A DNA stretch of 64,000 nucleotides, taken from an uncultured Lachnospiraceae bacterium. GTDB lineage: Bacteria > Bacillota > Clostridia > Lachnospirales > Lachnospiraceae. The translations under genes and the position numbers were made by a program. Numbering within the stretch: position 1 is the first letter of the stretch; each line of letters starts with the position of its first letter. Location of the stretch: assembly GCA_947626915.1 (NCBI GenBank), contig CANQUA010000010.1, positions 1 through 64,000 on the forward strand. Direction: 5' to 3'. Positions 52,213 to 61,347 of the stretch are shown in pieces. Under the pieces are notes generated by a model. That model had not been told where the DNA came from and did not search any database. It was given only the letters and a program-made list of their open reading frames with translations.

Positions 52213-53181
52213 TTATACCAAAGACATGTCGGCATACTTCTTCGCGATCTTATTGACAATAAGAAGCAAAGTCAAGCTGACGACAGACTCAAACAGACCG
52301 ATCGCGGAAGAATAGCTGAAGTTCGGGATGGAAGTCGCGCCGAACGCCTGCTGGTACACGTAGGTCGAGATCACCTCGGACGCGGTGCGGTTCAGAGCGT
52401 TCTGCATCAGGAAGATCTTCTCATAACCGACGGTCAGCACACGTCCCGTATTCATGATCAGCAGGATCACAATGGTCGGCATGATGCTGGGGATGTCTAT
52501 GTAGAAGATCCTCTGTAGCACCGTCGCGCCGTCCACGATGGCCGATTCATGAAGTTCCGGACTCACGCCGCTCAGCGCGGCCGTATACACGATGGAGTTA
52601 TATCCCATGTTCTGCCAGATCTCGGAGATCACATAGATCCACGGGAACATGGTCGTGCTTCCCATAAACATGATGGAGATCGTCTTATCGCCCGTTACCA
52701 GACGCATAATCTGATTCAGGATGCCGGTGCTGGGCGCCAAGAACAGGTTCAGCATACCGACGATGATAACCGCGGAGATAAAGTGCGGCGCGTAAATTAC
52801 AGTCTGGACGACCTTCGCGAACCGCTTGCTTCTGGTCTGGTTCAGCAGCAGCGCGATGATGATCGGCAGCGGGAACCCGAATACCAGTCCCAGGATGCTG
52901 ATGGTCAGCGTGTTGCGGATGACCATCCAGCAGTCGGCGGAATTGAAGAAGCGGATAAAATGCTTGAAGCCCACCCACGGGGAACCCCAGATACCGCCCA
53001 CCAGGTTGTAATCCTTGAACGCAATCTGAATGCCGGCCATCGGCACATACCGGAATATACCGAAGTACAGGATCGCCGGAATAAGGAACACATACAGCTG
53101 CCAGTAGGACTTGGCTCTCGCCATCGCCCTCTTCCGGCCGCGCTTGGCCAGCTCCTTATCGTAAGTCATTTCATGTTTCAT
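52213..53181 (-). CDS. ABC transporter permease, LplB type (system 2)
   Basis: A 322-residue LplB-type permease, first gene of the system 2 operon. Features are FRYVPMAGIQIAFKDYNLV near the start, PHFISAVIIVGMLNLF, the EAA loop ELHESAIVDGATVLQRIFYIDIPS (about 210-233) and SYSSAIGLFESVVSLTLLLIVN near the end. AAGGGGGTAG precedes the ATG. It has a good promoter with a 16-bp palindrome over the -35 box. Confidence 0.94.
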   Translation of the reverse strand: MKHEMTYDKELAKRGRKRAMARAKSYWQLYVFLIPAILYFGIFRYVPMAGIQIAFKDYNLVGGIWGSPWVGFKHFIRFFNSADCWMVIRNTLTISILGLVFGFPLPIIIALLLNQTRSKRFAKVVQTVIYAPHFISAVIIVGMLNLFLAPSTGILNQIMRLVTGDKTISIMFMGSTTMFPWIYVISEIWQNMGYNSIVYTAALSGVSPELHESAIVDGATVLQRIFYIDIPSIMPTIVILLIMNTGRVLTVGYEKIFLMQNALNRTASEVISTYVYQQAFGATSIPNFSYSSAIGLFESVVSLTLLLIVNKIAKKYADMSLV

Positions 53182-53250
53182 CTTCTACCCCCTTGCTTTG
53201 GGCCGCCGGAAAAGCAGACGGCGAATTAATTATTTTTTGTAACTTATTGT

Positions 53251-53279
53251 ACTATACCACATTTTGTAAATTTTTACAA
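53251..53279 (-). promoter_or_regulatory. Promoter of the system 2 operon
   Basis: TTGTAA, 17 nt, TATAGT on the minus strand, about 70 bp before the LplB-type gene. The 53182-53567 gap holds this promoter, its operator and AT-rich sequence, and no gene. Confidence 0.75.
53264..53279. promoter_or_regulatory. 16-bp perfect palindrome over the -35 box
   Basis: TTGTAAATTTTTACAA reads TTGTAAA-TT-TTTACAA, perfectly symmetric, with its right half forming the -35 box of the system 2 promoter. Strong candidate repressor operator. Confidence 0.6.
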
Positions 53280-53567
53280 TAAACTCTTTAAAATCAGATT
53301 GATTTTGTTATGTACGTCAATTTTTCTCCTGTTTTATTGTGCAAATTGCCCTATAATTATTTTGATTTTAAATTTATCGCCCTTTTTGCTCTTCCTCCCG
53401 CCGTCGGGGCGCAGCCGATATTTTAGTAAATTAACGCGATGTATTGCCAGATTTTTACAAGATTTTACGAAAATTTCCAAACTTTAACACACCACCCCGG
53501 CGCATACAGAAAAAAGAGCGGAAAAAGGAAGCTTAAAATAGTTTGTTAAATAAATTTATTCTTTTAA

Positions 53568-55133
53568 TCAATCGTTGGCGCCAAAGAGTTCCTCCGCTTT
53601 CAGCGTCCGGTACCGGATCGCGCCGTTTCCGCTTTCATAGAGCAGTCCCACCGATCCGTCCGGCAGCTCCGTCAGACAGGAATATCCGTACCAGCCGCCG
53701 TTTTCCGTGACGCGGCAGCCGCATTTCCAGACGAGCTTTCCGTCCCCGCCGGCCGAACCCACCCAGATTTTTCCGTTGATGCGTCCGCCGTCAGAGGGTC
53801 CCGACAGAAGGATCACCCGTTTTCCGCCGACAGGCCGCGAATATGTGACCGCGCTGATCTGGCATTCCGTGTGCAGCCCCTCCGGCCAGCAGCCCCAGGC
53901 GCGCCAGGTCTCGCCCCAATCGTCGGAAACGGATACGGCCCCGTGGCGGGAAAACATATAGATCCGGCCATCCAGCTCCGCCAGCGCCGCTTCCGAGGAA
54001 AGCGCCGGAGCCTCGCCGCTCTTTTTCCAGTGCAGGCCGCCGTCGTCGGAGTAGATCACGCTGGTCCTGCCGTCGCCGATGCCGCGGCTGTGGGTGTAGC
54101 AGGGGAACAGGAGCCGGGTATGGACATCCGGGCCGCTGCCGCAGGAAACCGCCAGGCCGCGTCCGGGGCCCACGCCGTAGAACCAGTTGCCGGGATTCTC
54201 TCCCGTCCGGACCTGGGGGCTGACGATCTGAGGCGCGGACCAGGTCCTGCCGCCGTCCGACGAGCGCACCAGCCAGAGATAGATGACCGCCCGGACATGG
54301 AGCGGCGACTGATAAAAGAAGACATTGGCGTGGATCTGCTCCGTCCCGACGGAAGGCTCCTGCATGGTCTGCCAGCGGTCCTTGTCCGACTCCAGCAGGC
54401 GGGCGCACGTCACAGGACGGCGGGACGCGTCATAGAGATAGTACCAGCGGTCTATATAGTAAGGCGGCCGGGACGCCGCTCCCTGCTCCTCCGCCTGTCC
54501 TGCCTGAGCCGTTTCCACGCCGCGCTTCCTGCCGGATGCGGAAACCGCCCCGTCCGCCCTGGGGCAGACCGGCGCGAACCCGTCTTCTCCGAAATCCCCG
54601 ACATAATATGCGTAATCCTCCGTTTTTTGCCCTTCCGCCAGGCCGCTCCCTTCGTAAAGGACCAGCTCCGGCCGGCCGTCCCCGTCCGCGTCCAGGTAAC
54701 CGGTGCAGTCCATGGCGGGAGAATGTCCCACGCCTCCCAGAGCCGTTCCGCCGGGCCACAGATCCGTCAGCAGATAGACGGTCCCGCTGTCGTCCTGCAG
54801 CAGCGCCGGATCAATGAAAGAGGCGGCGCACTGGGTATAGGCGTCGACACTGTCGCCGAAATAATTGGCAAAATGATGTTCCCAGACCGCGCCTCCGTCT
54901 TCGGAACGGCTGACCAGGGTGCTTAAATGCGCTCCGTCGCAGGTATGGTTCCATCTGGCGTCGGCCGCCGCCAAAAGGCTCCCGTCCGCCAGCATATACA
55001 GCGCAGGGATCCGGAAATGCCCGCTCCCGCCGCTGCCGGGCAGAAACGGTTCCCCCGCATTTACGCCTCCCCGCGGATAAAAAGCGGTGTGATCCGCATC
55101 CCCTCTGATGCCGTTCTGCTTTTGCTGTTTCAT
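53568..55133 (-). CDS. Cytoplasmic sialidase-fold glycoside hydrolase (GH33-like)
   Basis: A 521-residue six-bladed propeller of the sialidase type. The FRIPAL motif (about 42-47) supplies the first Arg. Four Asp boxes are seen: SEDGGAVW, SSDGGRTW, SDDGGLHW and SDDWGETW. An insertion near 150 holds DADGDGRPE, an EF-hand-like calcium loop, and a low-complexity stretch (about 200-222) with Gln, Ala and Gly follows. No signal peptide or anchor, so it should act on imported sugar. No nanA, nanE or nanK is seen in the window, so sialic acid use is unproven and related exo-glycosidases with this fold are possible. GAGGAAGG precedes the ATG. Confidence 0.8.
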   Translation of the reverse strand: MKQQKQNGIRGDADHTAFYPRGGVNAGEPFLPGSGGSGHFRIPALYMLADGSLLAAADARWNHTCDGAHLSTLVSRSEDGGAVWEHHFANYFGDSVDAYTQCAASFIDPALLQDDSGTVYLLTDLWPGGTALGGVGHSPAMDCTGYLDADGDGRPELVLYEGSGLAEGQKTEDYAYYVGDFGEDGFAPVCPRADGAVSASGRKRGVETAQAGQAEEQGAASRPPYYIDRWYYLYDASRRPVTCARLLESDKDRWQTMQEPSVGTEQIHANVFFYQSPLHVRAVIYLWLVRSSDGGRTWSAPQIVSPQVRTGENPGNWFYGVGPGRGLAVSCGSGPDVHTRLLFPCYTHSRGIGDGRTSVIYSDDGGLHWKKSGEAPALSSEAALAELDGRIYMFSRHGAVSVSDDWGETWRAWGCWPEGLHTECQISAVTYSRPVGGKRVILLSGPSDGGRINGKIWVGSAGGDGKLVWKCGCRVTENGGWYGYSCLTELPDGSVGLLYESGNGAIRYRTLKAEELFGAND

Positions 55134-55313
55134 GCTGATCCTTCCTCTCTTTCTTTTATTTTCCCGCGGAAACGTTTCGTTCCGCGCGGAGTGCGTGTTG
55201 TATTCTATCTGCCTGGCCGGCGAATGGGACCTTGAACCCTGCCCCCGTACGCGCCTGTTCTGTTTATGCAGGCAAGCGGTGTATGCGGCCGGCCGTTTCC
55301 CGGCCCGGAACCC

Positions 55314-57575
55314 CTAAGCTCTCTCCAGTCGCCAGATATCCCGGTTGTATTCCTCGACGGTCCGGTCCGACGAGAAAAATCCCGCGTGGCTGATATTGAC
55401 CAGGGTTTTGCGCGCCCAGCCCATACGGTCCTCAAAATCCGCATAGACCCGGTCCCTGGTCCTCACATATTCCTCAAAATCCAGAAGCGTCATGAACCAG
55501 TCCTTGTTCAGGAGCTCCCGATACAGACGTTCCAGATTCTCCCGCTGTCCCAGCTTCCGCATTTCCGGTCCCACGATGAAATCCACCGCATCCCGCACCA
55601 TGGGGCTGCGCTCGTAATAGCTCCTGGAGCGGTAATCGGCCTTTTCGTAATGTTCGATGACCTTGCTGCTGTTCTCGCCGAAAAGATAGATATTGTCCGC
55701 CCCCACCAGCTGGGCGATCTCCATGTTGGCCCCGTCCATGGTTCCCAGGGTCACGGCCCCGTTCAGCATGAACTTCATATTGCCGGTGCCGCTGGCTTCC
55801 TTGGAGGCCAGGGAAATCTGCTCGGAAATATCGCAGGCCGGAATCAGCTTCTCCGCCAGGGTCACATTGTAATTCTCCACCATAATCACCTTCATATGCG
55901 GGCTGACCAGCGGGTCCCCGTTCACCAGCTCCTGCAGGCACAAGATCAGATGAATGATATCCCTGGCGATCACATAGGCCGGCGCCGCTTTCGCCCCGAA
56001 AACCACGGTGACGGGCCGTTTCGGCAGACAGCCGCCGCGGATCTCCAGATATTTGTGGATCACGTAAAGCGCGTTCATCTGCTGGCGCTTGTACTCGTGG
56101 AGCCGTTTCGCCTGGACGTCCAGGATCGATTGATCGTCCATTTCAATGCCCTGGGTCCGTTCCAGGTATGATTTCAGGGCCCTGCGGTTCGCATGTTTAA
56201 TGGCCTGCAGCTCCCTCAGCGCCTCCGCGTCGCCGGCAAAGGCCATCAGCCGCTGGAGCTGGGACGCGTCTTTCTTAAAGTCGCCCCCGATCTTCGACTC
56301 GATCCAGCCGCTCAGCAGCGGATTGCACTGCAGAAGCCAGCGGCGGAACGTAATGCCGTTGGTTTTATTATTGAACTTTTCCGGATAAATCTGATAAAAT
56401 CGGTGCAGTTCGATCCCCTTGAGGATCTCCGTATGCAGGGCCGCGACGCCGTTGACGCTGAAACCGTAATGGATCGCGATATGGGCCATATGCACCCGGT
56501 CGCTCCGGTCGATGATCGCCAGGGACTCATCCTGGTACCTGCGGCGGACCTTGTCGTCCAGGATCTCTATAATCGGAATCAGATGGGGCACGACCTTCTG
56601 CAGGTAACGGACCGGCCATTTCTCCAGCGCTTCCGCCAGGATCGTATGGTTGGTATACGCGCAGGTTTTGGAAACGATCCGGACCGCCTCGTCCATTTCG
56701 ACGCCGCGTTCGCTCAAAAGCCGGATCAGCTCCGGTATCACCATCGCCGGATGAGTGTCGTTGATCTGGATCACGGCATAATCGTAAAGATCGTGATAAT
56801 TGCAGCCTTTTTCCGCACATTCCTCCAGAATATACTGGGCGGCGCTGCTGACCATGAAATACTGCTGAAAAATGCGCAGCAGACGGCCGGCCTCGTCGCT
56901 GTCGTCCGGATAGAGGAACAGCGTCAGGTTCCTCTCAACGTCCGTCTTGTCAAAGGAAATGCCGCCGGTCACGATCCCCTCGTCCACGCTCTCCAGATCA
57001 AACAGATGGAGGCGGTTGGTCCTGCCGCCGTAACCTGTAACCGCCATATCATATAAGCATGATTTCACAGACAGGTTACCGAACCGGACCGTATAGCTTT
57101 TGTCCTGCCGCTTCAGCCAGGATATGTTTTCGATCCAGGGATTGGCGGTCTCCCGCTGCAGATGATTCTCAAATACCTGCTTAAACAGTCCCAGATGGTA
57201 ATTCAGGCCGATCCCGTCGCCGTTCAGGCCCAGGGTCGCGATGGAATCCAGGAAGCAGGCCGCCAGTCTCCCTAAACCGCCGTTTCCCAGAGACGGTTCC
57301 GGTTCGATCTCCTCAATACAGGCGATATCCCTGCCGTGGGCCGCCAGTTCCTCTTTTACCTGCGCGTACATTCCCAGGTTGATCAGGTTATTGGACAGCA
57401 GTTTCCCCAGCAGAAATTCCGCGGAAATGTAGTACAGCTTCTTCTTCCCCGCCCCGCTGGTCCTCGCCATGGCCGCTTCCTGGGTCATCTCTAACAGCGC
57501 CTCGTACAGCTCCCGGTCGCTGCAGCTTTCGATGGTTTTGCCCAGCCTGCCCGTTACGTATTCATTTACTGTCAT
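55314..57575 (-). CDS. glgP: Glycogen/starch/alpha-glucan phosphorylase
   Basis: Releases glucose-1-phosphate from alpha-1,4-glucans using PLP. The 753-residue protein is shorter than the 800-plus of E. coli but carries all marks: [57 protein letters not shown], and the PLP site [25 protein letters not shown] (about 610-634, with the Schiff-base Lys). The shorter length comes mainly from the N-terminal region. GGAGAGGAG precedes the ATG. It has its own strong promoter and a leader of about 165 nt. Confidence 0.95.
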   Translation of the reverse strand: MTVNEYVTGRLGKTIESCSDRELYEALLEMTQEAAMARTSGAGKKKLYYISAEFLLGKLLSNNLINLGMYAQVKEELAAHGRDIACIEEIEPEPSLGNGGLGRLAACFLDSIATLGLNGDGIGLNYHLGLFKQVFENHLQRETANPWIENISWLKRQDKSYTVRFGNLSVKSCLYDMAVTGYGGRTNRLHLFDLESVDEGIVTGGISFDKTDVERNLTLFLYPDDSDEAGRLLRIFQQYFMVSSAAQYILEECAEKGCNYHDLYDYAVIQINDTHPAMVIPELIRLLSERGVEMDEAVRIVSKTCAYTNHTILAEALEKWPVRYLQKVVPHLIPIIEILDDKVRRRYQDESLAIIDRSDRVHMAHIAIHYGFSVNGVAALHTEILKGIELHRFYQIYPEKFNNKTNGITFRRWLLQCNPLLSGWIESKIGGDFKKDASQLQRLMAFAGDAEALRELQAIKHANRRALKSYLERTQGIEMDDQSILDVQAKRLHEYKRQQMNALYVIHKYLEIRGGCLPKRPVTVVFGAKAAPAYVIARDIIHLILCLQELVNGDPLVSPHMKVIMVENYNVTLAEKLIPACDISEQISLASKEASGTGNMKFMLNGAVTLGTMDGANMEIAQLVGADNIYLFGENSSKVIEHYEKADYRSRSYYERSPMVRDAVDFIVGPEMRKLGQRENLERLYRELLNKDWFMTLLDFEEYVRTRDRVYADFEDRMGWARKTLVNISHAGFFSSDRTVEEYNRDIWRLERA

Positions 57576-57747
57576 GAAAATCTCCTCTCCGACGTGGTAC
57601 GTTCCTGTTTTGCTTATAATTTTCCCATAAAATTGCTATATATAACCAAAACATGCTCCACTTTTTGCCATACAAGGAAAAATATGCCGCATAGGAACGA
57701 TACAGAATCTATTCTGATTTTTCTGTCAAAAAGGAGAACTTTCAAAT

Positions 57748-57776
57748 ATCATAGCGTAGACCGGCGCGTAAGTCAA
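57748..57776 (-). promoter_or_regulatory. Promoter of glgP
   Basis: TTGACT, 17 nt, TATGAT on the minus strand. The leader contains the 14-bp palindrome CAGAATCTATTCTG near 57707. Confidence 0.82.
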
Positions 57777-57811
57777 GAAAAGAATCCGCGTTTGACGGCA
57801 AAGCGCCGGCT

Positions 57812-59470
57812 TCAGACCATATCCGCCGCAAACAATGCCGCCCCCAGCGCGCCGCAGAGCTGGGCCATCTCGCTGACCGCCAGCTTCGTCCCCAGCGTTT
57901 CTTCCAGAGTCTTTACCAGCCCTTTATTTTTCGAGACGCCGCCGGTCATCATGTAGGTTTCTTCGCCTCCGACCCGCTTGGCCAGGGACGCGGTTTTCGA
58001 AGCTACGGCCTTATTGAGACCATGAATGATGTCGCCGGCCGGCTTGTTCTGAGCAATCAGGGAAACCACCTCCGACTCCGCGAATACCGTACACATGCTG
58101 GAGATCGTGATGTCCTCCCGCCAGCTCAGCCCGATCTCGCTCATCTGCTCCAGGCTCATTTCCATGGTACGGGCCATCATTTCCAGAAACCGTCCGGTCC
58201 CGGCGGCGCATTTATCGTTCATGACGAAATTCGCGACCGCGCCGTTTTCGTCCAGGCGGATCACCTTGCTGTCCTGGCCGCCGATGTCTATGACGGTCCG
58301 GACCGACGGATCCAGATAATGGGCTCCCCTGGCGTGGCAGGTGATCTCCGTGATGCTCTTGTCGCCCTCATGGATCGCGCTCCGGCCGTAGCCGGTGGTA
58401 ACCATGGCGCTGATGTCGTCCCGCTTAAGTCCCGACTGGCGCAGCGCCTCCTCCAGCGCCCGTTCCGCTCCCAGGGCCGCTCCCGCCCCTGTCGGCAGGA
58501 TGATCCCCGTCACCACGTTCCCGTCCGGATCCAGGATCACCACATCGGTGCTGGTTGAACCGCTGTCGATCCCCGCGGCATATCCTTTTCCCATTTTCTT
58601 CTCCCTCTCTTTCCGTTCTTCCGGCGCCAGGCTTTCCGCAAACGCCTCCAGCCTGGTCAAAAGCTGCCCGCTGCTCTGCACCGTGTAATCCGACTCGATC
58701 TTCAGAAGCGGCAGGTTCGCGTGGTCTTTCAGTTCCGCGTATTCAAAGCTGTAAAAATCGCAGAATTTGACCGTATGATAAATGATCCCCTTCAGATCCG
58801 GATCATGATACAGGCGCTTGCGGCCCGTATTGTCCGTCATGCGCATACAGGGGATCTGTCCCAGGATCTCGCCGGCGTACCAGTTCATCAGGGCGTCGAA
58901 ATCCAGTCCCTCCGGCGGAAGCATTTCCCCGACGCTGCGGTTATGGACGCAGCTGTCGTTCTGGACCGGCAGCGGCATGGCATTTTCGACCATTTCAAAA
59001 AGCTCCGTTCCCATCCGCGCTCCCATCACCGACAGATGGGGACCTTTCACCCGCTCCGGCGCCTTAAAAGCGGCCCGGAACCGCGTTTCGTCAAAACTCC
59101 GGCCCGTATAGGCCCCGTAAGCCCCGGCAAGCCCCTTGAGCTGGGCCGCCATCCGCTCCCGGCTGCACACGCCGTCGCAGTGGAGCGCGTCCACCAGATA
59201 GAGAAAATCCAGCCTGCCGCTGTCCTCCAGCACATCCGCGACGCTGCGGATCGTATCGCAGCAGTTGACCAGCACCAGCTCCCGGACGCGTCCCTCCATG
59301 ACCGCCTGCAGAAGCGCCTTTCCAAAGCCGCACAGGTTCGGGTGGGCGATCTGGTCCGCCAGCTCAAAGCCACGCGGCATGGAATTTAAATTGGCGCACT
59401 CGGCCCCGAACGCCGCCAGAAGCTCCACCGGCGTATATTTACACACATAATATGTTTTGTTTCCGTTCAT
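57812..59470 (-). CDS. Fusion of 2-hydroxyacyl-CoA dehydratase-like subunit and BcrA/BadF-type ATPase activator
   Basis: A 552-residue two-part protein. Residues 1-285 resemble a shortened HgdB/BcrB-type iron-sulfur subunit (CKYTPVELLAAFGAECANL, LVNCCDTIRSVADVLE, VKFCDFYSFEYAELK, LLKIESDYT). Residues 293-552 are a complete activator ATPase (AAGIDSGSTSTDVVILD, VTTGYGRSAI, VIDIGGQDSKVI, DKCAAGTGRFLEMMA, SMCTVFAESEV), whose two Cys hold the [4Fe-4S] cluster between subunits. These activators push an electron onto the dehydratase by ATP hydrolysis. It lies downstream of a full-length partner subunit, beyond the AT-rich island. No CoA-transferase gene is nearby. Confidence 0.85.
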   Translation of the reverse strand: MNGNKTYYVCKYTPVELLAAFGAECANLNSMPRGFELADQIAHPNLCGFGKALLQAVMEGRVRELVLVNCCDTIRSVADVLEDSGRLDFLYLVDALHCDGVCSRERMAAQLKGLAGAYGAYTGRSFDETRFRAAFKAPERVKGPHLSVMGARMGTELFEMVENAMPLPVQNDSCVHNRSVGEMLPPEGLDFDALMNWYAGEILGQIPCMRMTDNTGRKRLYHDPDLKGIIYHTVKFCDFYSFEYAELKDHANLPLLKIESDYTVQSSGQLLTRLEAFAESLAPEERKEREKKMGKGYAAGIDSGSTSTDVVILDPDGNVVTGIILPTGAGAALGAERALEEALRQSGLKRDDISAMVTTGYGRSAIHEGDKSITEITCHARGAHYLDPSVRTVIDIGGQDSKVIRLDENGAVANFVMNDKCAAGTGRFLEMMARTMEMSLEQMSEIGLSWREDITISSMCTVFAESEVVSLIAQNKPAGDIIHGLNKAVASKTASLAKRVGGEETYMMTGGVSKNKGLVKTLEETLGTKLAVSEMAQLCGALGAALFAADMV

Positions 59471-59519
59471 TCCGTCCTCTCCCCGGACGCTTTCGGGATC
59501 TGTTTTCCGGCGTCCGTAT

Positions 59520-59960
59520 TGATGTCTGTCTGTTTTTGTTTGGCTGTATCACAGAATTTGACTGATAAAAAGACATTTTCAGACAAATCTATATTTGCCA
59601 TCCTCATTGCCTCTAAGACAATCATAAAGTTATTTATTTTTCTTCTCTTTATTGCGTTTTATCACTATAATGCTTCCTACGCAAAACCATGCAACGCCCA
59701 AAATTATAAGTATTGTACTAATCATAATTATTCTTTCTATAATCTCAATCTGTTCATTTGTTCTATAAATATTTGCACAAATTATCATAAAAACCCATTT
59801 TTAGAACATTTAGATAAATTAAGTTTTTATAAATAGTAAATAATCTTATTTTGTGGTATCCTATAAATACTGAAGTACATGTTTATTGCCAATGAAAATA
59901 CATGTTTTTCTGCGTATGCGTTGGTCTGATTTGCAGCGTACTCAGAACCGATCTCTTTTT
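59520..59960. other. AT-rich island
   Basis: About 440 bp of strikingly AT-rich sequence between two GC-rich genes that look as if they belong together. It holds a small minus-strand frame for a membrane peptide (59630-59788), TTGGCA/TATTTA promoter-like boxes at about 59865-59895 and repeated ACATGT hexamers near 59877-59910. Such a composition break suggests foreign origin. Confidence 0.6.
59630..59788 (-). CDS. Possible small single-span membrane protein, 52 residues
   Basis: The frame begins MIICANIYRTNEQ, continues through a hydrophobic span (ISTILIILGVAWFCVGSIIV, about residues 23-42) and ends in a basic tail (IKRNKEKKNK). This topology is typical of small bacterial membrane proteins. 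There is no clear ribosome site, so the gene is uncertain; a start at the internal Met22 would give a 31-residue form. It is composed of AT-rich codons, unlike its neighbours. No family recognised. Confidence 0.35.
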   Translation of the reverse strand: MIICANIYRTNEQIEIIERIIMISTILIILGVAWFCVGSIIVIKRNKEKKNK

Positions 59961-59975
59961 CCTGTCCGAACCGCC

Positions 59976-61235
59976 TCAGGCCTGCAGCATCTCGAGAAAA
60001 GCGCCCAGTCTGGTCGAGGTCTGTCCCTCTCCGCCGTGGCTTTGGTCGCAGCCATCCCCGTCCAGGATCAGCAGCGGAATCCCGGCCGCCTCAAATCTCT
60101 TCTTCGCCAGCTGGGCCCCTCCCAGCGTGTGCTTGCAGCCCCAGTGGCAGAACCAGACGGCCCCGTCCGCCCGGACCCGCTTCGCGCTCTCGATGCCCCG
60201 CTCGATCCGGCGGATCACGCTCCCGTTGATCCCATTGTAGACCATCCGCTTCGCCATGGCCTCATAGGGATGCTCCGGTTCGAAATCCGAACTGCAGAAC
60301 TCCGACATCTCGCAGCCTACGATCTGCGCCGATCTCTGCAGGGACAGTTCCTTTTTCACTGCCTCGGACCAGAACGGGATCGTGTGCATCCAGTAGATCC
60401 GTTTCCCCGCGGCCGGTTCCGCCCGGCGCACCTCCCGCAGCAGCATTTCCGTATACGCCTCCTGCTCTTTCGTCCCCAGAAAGAGCTGGTTGGCGATCCC
60501 CGCAAACATCGGCGTCACCAGATCCGACGGCACATAACGGTCCATGCGCAGTTCCTGGAACCGCTCATAATTCTCAAGCGTCCGCCTGCTGCGCCGCATC
60601 CGCTCTTTCAGACGCGCCTCGTCCACCGCTGTTCCCGTACATTTTTCCAAAAACGCCGCCATCTCCCGCAGCTGTCCCGCCACGTATTCCACATTTTCCT
60701 CGTTCTGCTGCATCGGCACGTCGATGGCAAAGGACGGCACGTCAAACAGCTGCGCCAGGTGCCGGAACGTGACCAGATTGGCGTCGCAGGTCAGATTCGT
60801 GTAAACGACGCAGCGGGGCTTCGGCAAAAGCCCCCGTTCCGCCGCTCCGATAAATGTCTTGTGATAGCTGCACAGCGTCTCGGAGATCCCGCTGTTTTCC
60901 GCCTGCTGCAGGCACCCCTGCCCCGCGCAGGACGCCGAGATATAGCTGGAAAAGCCCTCCACATTGTAAGGGCTCAGACCCACCTCCTGCAGCAGCTCGC
61001 AGGGTGTGAAAATGCTGACGACGGCGGACTGTTCCGGCCTTTTCAGGGGCTGAAGCATCCGGTCCATCATCACCCGGGCCAGGTACCGGTCTGCCGGCAT
61101 CAGCTCCCTCTGCGGCAGGACGCGGTAACGGATGTCCTGCACCTCCCAGCCGGTCTTCAAAAGCCACCGGGCCCGCTGCGGGTCCGTCCGGCTCCACTGA
61201 TCGACATAATTCCCAAACGTCTCATAAATCTGCAT
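59976..61235 (-). CDS. 2-hydroxyacyl-CoA dehydratase family protein (HgdB-like)
   Basis: A 419-residue iron-sulfur protein. I start at 61235, giving MQIYETFGNYVDQW; the frame is open 80 codons upstream but those residues look random. Cys-bearing motifs are FTPCELLQEVGLSP, SCAGQGCLQ, ETLCSYHKTFIG, NLTCDANL, GCEMSEFCSSD, FCHWGCKHTLGG and DGDGCDQSHGG. The family provides the [4Fe-4S] site that receives the electron from the activator. Without a CoA-transferase or acyl-CoA dehydrogenase gene nearby, a double-cubane-cluster-type reductase is a possible alternative to a dehydratase (inference). It precedes the fused subunit/activator gene. Confidence 0.87.
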   Translation of the reverse strand: MQIYETFGNYVDQWSRTDPQRARWLLKTGWEVQDIRYRVLPQRELMPADRYLARVMMDRMLQPLKRPEQSAVVSIFTPCELLQEVGLSPYNVEGFSSYISASCAGQGCLQQAENSGISETLCSYHKTFIGAAERGLLPKPRCVVYTNLTCDANLVTFRHLAQLFDVPSFAIDVPMQQNEENVEYVAGQLREMAAFLEKCTGTAVDEARLKERMRRSRRTLENYERFQELRMDRYVPSDLVTPMFAGIANQLFLGTKEQEAYTEMLLREVRRAEPAAGKRIYWMHTIPFWSEAVKKELSLQRSAQIVGCEMSEFCSSDFEPEHPYEAMAKRMVYNGINGSVIRRIERGIESAKRVRADGAVWFCHWGCKHTLGGAQLAKKRFEAAGIPLLILDGDGCDQSHGGEGQTSTRLGAFLEMLQA

Positions 61236-61347
61236 AAAGTCAACCGTTCCTTTTCCTTCATTATTATTCTTTGAAAAATGCCACCGCAATGGCTCCCGGG
61301 CCCGTATGGGTCCCGATCGTGCTGCCGATCGTACTGACCGGCAGATC

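Noticed and set aside
53568..57575. A complete sialic acid catabolic locus
   Set aside because: Apart from the sialidase-fold gene there are no nanA, nanE, nanK or sialic acid transporter genes in the window; the NagB-like gene alone is not enough.
59519..59836. A 105-codon plus-strand frame in the AT-rich island
   Set aside because: No ribosome site, odd composition (many Asn, Tyr, Cys, Lys), and it conflicts with the better minus-strand membrane peptide frame.
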